Shown here: piece after piece, positions 58,058-64,000 of the stretch
Numbering within the stretch: position 1 is the stretch's first letter
Layout of the letters: each line of letters starts with the position of its first letter
Source: Nocardioides sp. L-11A
GTDB taxonomy: Bacteria; Actinomycetota; Actinomycetes; Propionibacteriales; Nocardioidaceae
Reading direction: 5' to 3'
DNA length: 64,000 nt
NCBI GenBank assembly: GCA_029961745.1
Contig: CP124680.1
Location: 744,001-808,000 of the forward strand
Made by a program: the position numbers and the translations under genes
The notes under the pieces: generated by a model
The model's input: only the letters and a program-made list of their open reading frames with translations
The model's database searches: none
What the model was told of the DNA's origin: nothing

Positions 58058-59461
58058 GTGACGACCGTCGAGGACCGCGAGGACACCCTGCCGCTGACCA
58101 TGCGGCGCTTCCGCCGGATGAGCGTCGTCGGCGGCGGCGACCTGCCGCCGGTCCCGATGGACCGGCTCCCGCCCGGCCCCCGGTGGCCGGCGTTCGCCCA
58201 GACGGTGGCGCTGATGCGGTTCCGGCACTGGTTCCACCCCTGGCTGCACCGCAGGTACGGCGAGGCGTTCACCCTCAACCTGATCCCCGGCAACCGCCCG
58301 CTGGTGCTGTTCACCTCGCCCGCCGTGACGAAGGAGATCTTCGCCGGGGACCCCGAGGTCTTCCACGCCGGTCGCGGCAACGCGATCCTCGGTCCGATCA
58401 TGGGTGAGCACTCGCTGCTCCTCCAGGACTCCGGTGAGCACCACCGCGCGCGCAAGCTGCTCATGCCCGCCTTCCTCGGCCATGCGCTGCGCGGCTACCG
58501 GTCGATGGTGGCCGAGGTCGCCGCCGACGAGGTCGCGAGCTGGCGCGAGGGCGAGGAGTTCCGGGCCCTGGAGCGGATGAACGCCCTCACCCTCGAGGTG
58601 ATCCTGCGCGTCGTCTTCGGGGTCACCGACGAGGGCCGACTGGCCCGGCTGCGGCCCGCGGTGAACCGGACGGTCGAGATCAGCCCGGCGATCCTGCTCG
58701 GCTGGGCCTATCCACGGCTGCAGCGGCTCGGCCCGTGGCGGCGCACCGTCGACAACCAGGTCGAGCTCGACCGGCTGATGTACGCCGAGATCCGCGAGCG
58801 TCGTACCGCCACCGACCTCGCCGACCGCTCCGACGTGCTCTCCCGGCTGCTCGCCGCGCACGACGCCGACGACCCGGGCAGCGGCCTCTCCGACGTCGAG
58901 CTGCGCGACCAGCTGGTCACGCTGCTGCTGGCCGGGCACGAGACCACCGCGTCGGCGCTGTCGTGGGCGCTGGTCGAGGTCGGCCGCAGCCCGGACCTGT
59001 TGGCCCGCACGCAGCGCGCGGTCGACGAGGGCGATGACGCCTGGCTGGAGGCGGTGCTCAAGGAATCGATGCGGCTGCATCCCATCATCCCGATGGTCGT
59101 GCGCACCCTGATGCAGCCGGCCAAGGTCGGCGGCTGGGACCTGCCCCGCGGCACCACCGTCGGCCCGTCGATCGTGGTCAGCCACCAGCGCGAGTCGAAC
59201 TTCCCCGACCCCGAGGTGTTCCGTCCGGAGCGCTTCCTCGGCGACGACGTCCCGGCGCTGAACGTGTGGATCCCGTTCGGCGGCGGCGTCCGGCGCTGCA
59301 TCGGCGCCGGGTTCTCGCTGATGGAGGGCGTCGAGGTGCTCCGCCAGGTCTTCGCCGCCTACGACGTCGCCGCCGTCGGCACCGAGGTGCCCAAGGTCCG
59401 CAATATCACCAGCGTGCCGCGCCGAGGTGCGCGGATCCGGGTCAGCCGGCGCGCTCGCTGA
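58058..59461 (+). CDS. Cytochrome P450
   Basis: A 467-aa soluble-type P450. The I-helix is LLLAGHETTASALSWAL, the ExxR motif KESMRLHP, the PERF-like region FRPERFLGDD and the heme loop FGGGVRRCIGAG with the axial Cys. The N-terminal PPGPRWPAFAQ is typical of mycobacterial CYP132/135/138-like enzymes. GTG 58058 is the chosen start; GTG 58022 and ATG 58100 are alternatives. No ferredoxin gene is adjacent. Its end overlaps the convergent gene by 20 bp. Confidence 0.9.
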   Translation: MTTVEDREDTLPLTMRRFRRMSVVGGGDLPPVPMDRLPPGPRWPAFAQTVALMRFRHWFHPWLHRRYGEAFTLNLIPGNRPLVLFTSPAVTKEIFAGDPEVFHAGRGNAILGPIMGEHSLLLQDSGEHHRARKLLMPAFLGHALRGYRSMVAEVAADEVASWREGEEFRALERMNALTLEVILRVVFGVTDEGRLARLRPAVNRTVEISPAILLGWAYPRLQRLGPWRRTVDNQVELDRLMYAEIRERRTATDLADRSDVLSRLLAAHDADDPGSGLSDVELRDQLVTLLLAGHETTASALSWALVEVGRSPDLLARTQRAVDEGDDAWLEAVLKESMRLHPIIPMVVRTLMQPAKVGGWDLPRGTTVGPSIVVSHQRESNFPDPEVFRPERFLGDDVPALNVWIPFGGGVRRCIGAGFSLMEGVEVLRQVFAAYDVAAVGTEVPKVRNITSVPRRGARIRVSRRAR

Positions 59462-59924
59462 GCCCGTCGGTCGATCCCGTGCCGGGCGCCAGCTCGACGG
59501 TCGCGGCGACGTCCTCGAAGAGGTCGTAGTAGTCGCCGTAGTCGGCCCGGGCGACGCTCCCGGTCAGGACCACGCCGACCCCGTCGCGCAGCCAGGCCCA
59601 CTGGTCGCACAGGACGTCGACCCCGTCGGCGCCGCCCAGGCGGTGGGAGAACCGGTGGTAGGCGACCGGCTCGTCCCCGAGGTCGAACGTGTCGGCGTCC
59701 TCGACCTCGAGATCGACGAGCTGCCCGGCGAGCACCGCCATCGCGGCGGTGCGCCACTCGGGCAGCGAGGTCGACCGGTCGACCGGGCAGGTGCGCACGA
59801 CCAGCTCGGGGGTGAAGCCGGACCCGGTCGGGGCGGGCGCTCGGGCGACCAGCACGATGCCGGGCGCGGGGGCATCGCGGGTGGACCAGCGGCGGGGGAC
59901 GGCGAGGGACACGGTGTGGCTCAT
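59442..59924 (-). CDS. Unrecognised protein convergent with P450
   Basis: A 160-aa protein, ATG 59924. The pattern of a Pro-poor beta-rich domain (FTPELVVRTCPVD, VAYHRFSHRLGG, GVGVVLTGSVAR) with a final DYGDYYDLFEDVAATVEL helix loosely resembles the LpqN/DcrB fold found near type VII secretion components. There is no signal peptide or lipobox. No secretion gene is nearby, so the similarity is only a suggestion. Confidence 0.6.
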   Translation of the reverse strand: MSHTVSLAVPRRWSTRDAPAPGIVLVARAPAPTGSGFTPELVVRTCPVDRSTSLPEWRTAAMAVLAGQLVDLEVEDADTFDLGDEPVAYHRFSHRLGGADGVDVLCDQWAWLRDGVGVVLTGSVARADYGDYYDLFEDVAATVELAPGTGSTDGLSERAG

Positions 59925-60070
59925 GCGCGGCAGCCTCGGCACCGCGGCGCTGTGGACAAACGTCGGTCCCGCGGATCTGTGGACGGGAGCCTGCGGAGCG
60001 GTGTCGGAAGGACCGCCCGGCGTCGTCCGTGGCACCCGAGGATGTCCACGGGGTCTCCTAGGGTCGGGAC

Positions 60071-60430
60071 ATGGCCATCGCACGCAATCCCCAGTTCGTC
60101 CTCGACTGCCCGGATCCGAAGGCGCTCGCCGCGTTCTACGGCGCCCTCCTCGACCTCCCGGCCGAGGTCGACCCCGACGGCACCTGGGCGACCGTGTCGC
60201 CGGGCGACCACCCCATCCACTTCCAGCAGGTCGACGACTACCGGGCCCCGCAGTGGCCCGGCCAGGAGGTGCCCCAGCAGGTCCACCTCGACGTCGACGT
60301 CGACGACCTCGACGAGGCCGAGGCGGCGACCCTCGCGCTGGGCGCGACCAGGCACGCCCACCAGCCCGGTACGTCCTTCCGGGTCTTCCTCGACCCCGCG
60401 GGTCACCCGTTCTGTCTCTGTCTGGCGTGA
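60071..60430 (+). CDS. VOC family protein (glyoxalase/bleomycin-resistance fold)
   Basis: A 119-aa single-unit VOC protein: NPQFVLDCPDPKALAAFYGA, VHLDVDVDDLDEAEA and FRVFLDPAGHPFCLCLA. The first metal His is replaced by Leu/Asp surroundings (VLDCPDP), which is common in VOC_2-type binding proteins lacking catalysis. Complete. A 35-bp segment over its stop codon is duplicated just downstream. Confidence 0.82.
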   Translation: MAIARNPQFVLDCPDPKALAAFYGALLDLPAEVDPDGTWATVSPGDHPIHFQQVDDYRAPQWPGQEVPQQVHLDVDVDDLDEAEAATLALGATRHAHQPGTSFRVFLDPAGHPFCLCLA

Positions 60431-60496
60431 GCGTGTCGGAGATCGCGCTCGCCGCCACGCGTGTCTGGCGTGAGCGTGTCGGAGATCGCGCTCGCC
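60419..60496 (+). repeat. 35-bp direct repeat over a stop codon
   Basis: The same 35 bases, starting TGTCTGGCGTGAGCGTGTCG, occur at 60419-60453 and 60462-60496. The first copy includes the last codons and TGA of the VOC gene. It looks like a recent local duplication. No gene is seen in the duplicated part. Confidence 0.85.
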
Positions 60497-60503
60497 CTCG
60501 TGA

Positions 60504-60572
60504 GCATCGACCCGGCGCGTTCAAACGCGCCGGGTCGATGCCTCTCAGGCGTTCAGATGCGCCGGGTCGATG
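60504..60572 (-). repeat. Three-arm palindromic repeat, copy 3
   Basis: A perfect 38-bp palindrome (60504-60541) with arm GCATCGACCCGGCGCGTT and CA centre; third arm ATGCGCCGGGTCGATG (60557-60572). Compared with copy 2, GTCGC became GGCGC and CCGACCC became TCGACCC, and all three arms changed together. It ends 3 bp before the sulfotransferase stop (60576). Confidence 0.85.
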
Positions 60573-60575
60573 GGA

Positions 60576-61733
60576 TCAGCGGGTGAAGGAGGCCCGCACC
60601 TCGTCCTCGGTGATGCCGTAGTCGGAGAGGTCGTAGCTGTGCGAGGGCCGGCGCGCACCGCTGCGCGACTCCTCGTCCATGCGGCGCACCTCCTGCTGCG
60701 CCGCCTGGCTCCAGGTGAGCCCGAACGCGTCGTAGATCGCGCCGACGGTGCCGACCGGATCCTGGACGAAGCCGCGGTAGTCGACGTCGAAGAACTGGCT
60801 CTCGTCGTGCTTCTCGCGGGCCTGCCAGAAGGCGTCCCACTGCCGGGTGAGGTGGCCGAGCTGGTCGCGACCGAGGGTCTCGCCGACGAAGGTCGTCGAG
60901 TGACCGTCGGTGGCCTCCGCAGACAGCGAGCAGGCCGAGGCGACCGAGGTGACCGGGTCGCGCTGGGTCATCACGACCAGCGCGTCGGGGTAGACCTCCA
61001 GCAGCGCGTCGAGCGCGATCAGGTGCGACGGATTCTTGAGGACCCAGCGCCGGTCCTGGTCGTTGAGGCCGATCAGCTGCAGGTTGCGGCGGTGCCGCTC
61101 GTAGGCGTCGGTCCAGCCCTGCGTCGCCAGCCAGCGGGAGTACGCCGGCACGTGGGCCAGCGACTCGAAGCCGAGTGACTTGCCGGTCTGGCGCAGCACC
61201 CGCCAGCACTCCTCGGGCTCCGTGGCGTCGGAGTAGTGGATGCCCATGAACTCCGGGTTGGTGACGTGGTGCTCCCGGAACGCCGCCTGCATGGCGGTGA
61301 AGATCGGGTCGTCCTCCCAGGTGTCCCGCGGAGGGCGGGGCTGGGGGAACTCGGTCAGCCACATCTCCAGGCCCTGGTGGGCGGGATCCGCGCAGAGCAG
61401 CCGGCTCAGGGCCGTCGTACCGGTGCGGGGGAGGCCGACCACGAAGATCGGCCGCTCGATCGCGACGTCGGCGTGCTGGGGGAACTCGGCGAACCGCGCC
61501 TCGGTGAGCAGGCGCGCGACCAGGGCGCTCTTGACCTGCGAGCGCATGAAGTAGTTGCCCGCGCCGGTCAGTCCGGCCTCGGCGGAGCCGAGGTCCTCGA
61601 CGAGGATCCGGAACGCCTCCTCGTGGCCGGGGGCGTCCGCGAAGCCGAAGTCGCTCAGGCCGGTGGTGCGGGTGGCGGCGGCGCAGATGTCCTCGAAGCT
61701 GCCGACGTCCGCGCGCTGGCGGGGCTCAGGCAT
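60576..61733 (-). CDS. Sulfotransferase family protein
   Basis: A 385-aa PAPS-dependent-type sulfotransferase of the actinobacterial Sulfotransfer_3 group. The 5'-phosphosulfate loop is IFVVGLPRTGTTALSRLL; the 3'-phosphate region is WVLKNPSHLIALDALLEVYP and VVMTQRDPVTSVAS. The C-terminal DYGITEDEVRASF is a common ending in this group. The acceptor is unknown. It overlaps the SDR gene by 8 bp and probably forms an operon with it. Confidence 0.87.
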   Translation of the reverse strand: MPEPRQRADVGSFEDICAAATRTTGLSDFGFADAPGHEEAFRILVEDLGSAEAGLTGAGNYFMRSQVKSALVARLLTEARFAEFPQHADVAIERPIFVVGLPRTGTTALSRLLCADPAHQGLEMWLTEFPQPRPPRDTWEDDPIFTAMQAAFREHHVTNPEFMGIHYSDATEPEECWRVLRQTGKSLGFESLAHVPAYSRWLATQGWTDAYERHRRNLQLIGLNDQDRRWVLKNPSHLIALDALLEVYPDALVVMTQRDPVTSVASACSLSAEATDGHSTTFVGETLGRDQLGHLTRQWDAFWQAREKHDESQFFDVDYRGFVQDPVGTVGAIYDAFGLTWSQAAQQEVRRMDEESRSGARRPSHSYDLSDYGITEDEVRASFTR

Positions 61734-62520
61734 GGAATTCGCCGCAGTCGACGTTGAGCATCTGGCCGGTGACGGCCGAGGCGAGGTCCGAGGCTAGGAA
61801 CAGCGTGGCCCGGGCGACCTCGTCGGGCGTGGCGAGCCGCTTCAGGTCGGTGGGCGCCGCCTTCTCGGCGTACACGTCCTCGTGCGTGCGCCCCGACTCC
61901 TGCGCGATCCAGTCGAAGTAGGCCTTGTTGACGTCCTCGTAGATGTACGACGGAGCCACGCTGTTGACCCGGATGCCGCGCGGGCCGAGCTCGGTGGCGA
62001 GCGACTGCGCGAGGTGCTCGAGGGTGCCCTTGGAGAGCTTGTAGCCGGAGTACTCGGGCTGGCTGCTGTAGATGACGCAGGAGTTGACCATGATCACCGA
62101 GCCGCCGATCTTGTCCTCGCTCTGCGCGAGGGCGTCGGCGAACAGGGCGGACAGCCGCAGCGGCGCGAACACATTGGTCTCGTTGGCGGTGCGCAGGCCG
62201 TCGAGGTCGAGCGTGCTGATCGGGTCCATCGGCGGGATGCCGAAGGCGTTGTTGATCAGGCAGTCGACCTTCCCGAACTCGTCGAGCGCCGCCTCGACCA
62301 GCGCCTTGCGCTGGTCCTCGTCGGTGATGTCGGTCGGTACGACGAGCGCCCGGCGCCCGTACGACCGGACCACCTCGGCCATCTTCTCCAGCCGCTTCGG
62401 GGTCCGGCTCACCAGGACGAGGTCGGCGCCCATCTTGGCCGCCTCCTCGCCGAGGGAGCGTCCGAGGCCCGGCCCGACGCCGGAGAGCACGACGACCTTG
62501 TCGGTCAGCAGATCCACCAT
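61726..62520 (-). CDS. Short-chain dehydrogenase/reductase
   Basis: A 264-aa Rossmann enzyme. The cofactor loop is VVLSGVGPGLGRSLGEEAAK, NNAFG replaces the usual NNAG, and the active site keeps Ser (VNSCVIYSS) and YSGYKLSK (Tyr, Lys). The C-terminal TLFLASDLASAVTGQMLNVD is standard. SGVGPGLG is frequent in actinobacterial SDRs of steroid and lipid clusters. ATG 62520. Confidence 0.9.
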   Translation of the reverse strand: MVDLLTDKVVVLSGVGPGLGRSLGEEAAKMGADLVLVSRTPKRLEKMAEVVRSYGRRALVVPTDITDEDQRKALVEAALDEFGKVDCLINNAFGIPPMDPISTLDLDGLRTANETNVFAPLRLSALFADALAQSEDKIGGSVIMVNSCVIYSSQPEYSGYKLSKGTLEHLAQSLATELGPRGIRVNSVAPSYIYEDVNKAYFDWIAQESGRTHEDVYAEKAAPTDLKRLATPDEVARATLFLASDLASAVTGQMLNVDCGEFHA

Positions 62521-62621
62521 GGCGCACAGAGTAGAACGTGTTTCAGTTTTCGGGAAGGGGTTCCTGCTGCCGCCGTGGCCGACCGGCGGAATAGTCGCGG
62601 ACGGGAGTCGTTGGAACGGAG

Positions 62622-63470
62622 GTGAGCACTCCGCGGATCGACCTCAACGACCAGACCTCCATCCCCCAGTTCGGCGTCGGCGTGTGGCAGGTGCCGCCGG
62701 GGGACGCGGAGCGCGTGGTGTCCGACGCCCTCGAGCTCGGCTACCGCCACGTCGACACCGCCCAGATGTACGGCAACGAGGAGGGTGTCGGCGCCGCCAT
62801 CGCACGGTCCGGCCTCGCCCGCGAGGACCTCTACGTCACCACCAAGCTCAACAACAACCGCCACGAGCCGGGCGCGGCCAAGGACTCGCTCCGGGTCTCC
62901 CTCGAGAAGCTCGGTCTGGAGAAGGTCGACCTGTTCCTCATCCACTGGCCGCTGCCCACGCGGTACGACGGCGACTTCGTCTCCACCTGGGAGGCGCTGC
63001 TCGAGCTGCGCGAGGCCGGCCTGACCACCTCGGTCGGCGTCTCCAACTTCCAGCCCGGCCACCTCGATCGCATCGTCGAGGCCACCGGCGTCGTCCCGGC
63101 CGTCAACCAGGTCGAGGCGCATCCCTACTTCGCCAACGACGCGGTCCGCGCGGCGACCACGGGCCACGGCGCCCACGTCCAGGCCTGGTCCCCGCTCGGT
63201 CAGGGCGGCGGCGAGCTGAACGACCCGGCGGTGACGGCGCTGGCCGAGCGGTACGCCAAGACGCCCGCCCAGGTGCTGCTGCGCTGGGCGCTGGACCGCG
63301 GCGACATCGTCTTCCCGAAGTCGCTGAGCAGGGCCCGGCTGGCGGAGAACGCCGAGATCTTCGACTTCGCGCTCACCGCCGACGAGGTGGCCGCCCTCGC
63401 CGGGCTCGACAAGGGCGAGGCGGGCCGTCAGGGCCCCAACCCGGACACCTTCGACTGGATCCCCGACTGA
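62622..63470 (+). CDS. Aldo/keto reductase
   Basis: A 282-aa NADPH-dependent reductase similar to 2,5-diketo-D-gluconate reductases. The catalytic tetrad is visible: Asp and Tyr in YRHVDTAQMYGNE, Lys in YVTTKLNNN and His in LFLIHWPLP. The C-terminal cofactor loop is IVFPKSLSRARLAENAEIF. GTG start directly abuts GGAGG, an unusually short ribosome-site spacing. Confidence 0.9.
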   Translation: MSTPRIDLNDQTSIPQFGVGVWQVPPGDAERVVSDALELGYRHVDTAQMYGNEEGVGAAIARSGLAREDLYVTTKLNNNRHEPGAAKDSLRVSLEKLGLEKVDLFLIHWPLPTRYDGDFVSTWEALLELREAGLTTSVGVSNFQPGHLDRIVEATGVVPAVNQVEAHPYFANDAVRAATTGHGAHVQAWSPLGQGGGELNDPAVTALAERYAKTPAQVLLRWALDRGDIVFPKSLSRARLAENAEIFDFALTADEVAALAGLDKGEAGRQGPNPDTFDWIPD

Positions 63471-63510
63471 TCCCCACCTGGGCCCCGCCGGATCCCCCCA
63501 CCGCCCGCCG

Positions 63511-63577
63511 GGCGTCATACCCGGCATTCGAGTCGTCAGAGCCTCCCAATGACGACCCGAATGCCGGGTACGACGCC
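63511..63577. terminator. Convergent 28-bp stem palindrome
   Basis: Arm 1 (63511-63538, GGCGTCATACCCGGCATTCG...) and arm 2 (63550-63577) are complementary except at two positions, which read as G-U pairs on the minus strand. The loop is 11 nt. It separates two convergent genes and shares the GTCGTACC..CATTC..GGTCGT plan with the element at 47860-47922. Confidence 0.75.
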
Positions 63578-63594
63578 CGGTGGGTGCCGCCGCG

Positions 63595-63999
63595 CTACGA
63601 GATCATCCGGCGCGCGACGGCCCGCTGCCGGGCGGTGATCCGGGCGGCGTACTCCTCGACCGACAGTGCGGCCAGGCCGGGCAGGTGCTTCGGGACCTCG
63701 GCCACCGGCACGATCTCGACGCTCGGTCCGTCGGAGGCCGCGAGGGAGCGGGTGAGCTGCTGCCAGCGGAGCATGATCGGGCCGGTGCGATGGCCGGTGG
63801 TCTCCAGCCAGTTGGCGACCGGGGCGCCGTCGGGCCCGGGTGGGCGCTCGGAGATGACGAACCGCATCACGCCGTCGTCGTCGGTGACGGCCTGGGCCTT
63901 GGTCAGCGAGGTCTGGTGCGTCTCGTAGTCGGTCGAGACATACCAGTCCGACCCGATCTGGATCGCCTGGTAGGTGCAGTCGTCGCAGCGGGGGACGGA
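63595..63999 (-). CDS. Unrecognised protein, N-terminus cut by the window edge
   Basis: The frame stays open to the window end, giving at least 134 C-terminal residues. It starts in view with SVPRCDDCTYQAIQIGSDWY, which has a CxxC pair, and continues with MRFVISERPPGPDG. The C-terminal half is helical and basic (EYAARITARQRAVARRMIS). An internal ATG at 63870 exists, but the upstream codons look equally coding. Function unknown. Confidence 0.6.
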   Translation of the reverse strand, partial: SVPRCDDCTYQAIQIGSDWYVSTDYETHQTSLTKAQAVTDDDGVMRFVISERPPGPDGAPVANWLETTGHRTGPIMLRWQQLTRSLAASDGPSVEIVPVAEVPKHLPGLAALSVEEYAARITARQRAVARRMIS

Positions 64000-64000
64000 C

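Overview
The window is high-GC DNA with dense, overlapping genes (many ATGA or GTGA junctions), frequent GTG starts and actinobacterial families: DUF1918, a LAL-type LuxR regulator, PucR and PadR regulators, and a desaturase plus ferredoxin-reductase pair like Rv3229c/Rv3230c. It is most likely an Actinomycetota chromosome, plausibly Nocardioidaceae; the family-level placement is inference. I see no rRNA, tRNA, CRISPR, transposase, integrase or phage genes.

Layout. 1-3.4 kb: a FadR-type regulator, a membrane protein with Pro-Trp repeats, two paralogous tiny Cys-rich proteins around a DUF1294 protein, and a crotonase. 3.5-39.5 kb: a large catabolic island. It holds three TenA homologues, a ThiXYZ-like ABC importer, three amidohydrolases, a covalent-FAD-type alcohol oxidase, two aldehyde dehydrogenases, an alcohol dehydrogenase, a complete molybdenum hydroxylase (CoxG, M, S, L-like), rhodanese, persulfide-dioxygenase-like and TauE genes, RidA, two M20 peptidases, a split B12-dependent acyl-CoA mutase, a CoA transferase, an LLM flavoprotein, a NicX/M29-like protein, and two close GntR paralogues. 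39.5-43 kb: acyl desaturase, its reductase and a PucR regulator. 43-64 kb: ordinary genes, including a PadR/HAAS pair, two CitE-like lyases, an ArsB/NhaD-type transporter with a detached TrkA-C protein, a two-component system, an ABC exporter, nitroreductase, LAL regulator, P450, sulfotransferase, SDR, aldo/keto reductase and a truncated gene at the right edge.

Main reading. Six promoter regions in the island carry the same core, ATNTCAGATNT or its extension CAGATCTCACAT, at or near the predicted transcription start. These precede the 5.1 kb amidohydrolase, TenA-1, the ABC operon, the 10.4 kb amidohydrolase operon, the M20/mutase operon and the 35 kb dehydrogenase operon. A seventh, divergent site precedes the second GntR gene. 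This suggests one dispersed regulon under one or both GntR paralogues. TenA plus a THI5-like binding protein point to an aminopyrimidine or thiamine-like substrate. The sulfur genes, molybdenum hydroxylase, ring-opening candidates and CoA enzymes suggest breakdown rather than salvage; no thiamine biosynthesis gene is present. The working hypothesis is a catabolic pathway for thiamine or a related aminopyrimidine/thiazole heterocycle. The substrate is inferred, not shown.

A second theme is intergenic structure. A three-arm palindromic repeat with compensatory changes occurs three times, directly downstream of minus-strand stop codons. Long near-perfect palindromes sit at several gene ends, including three convergent junctions.
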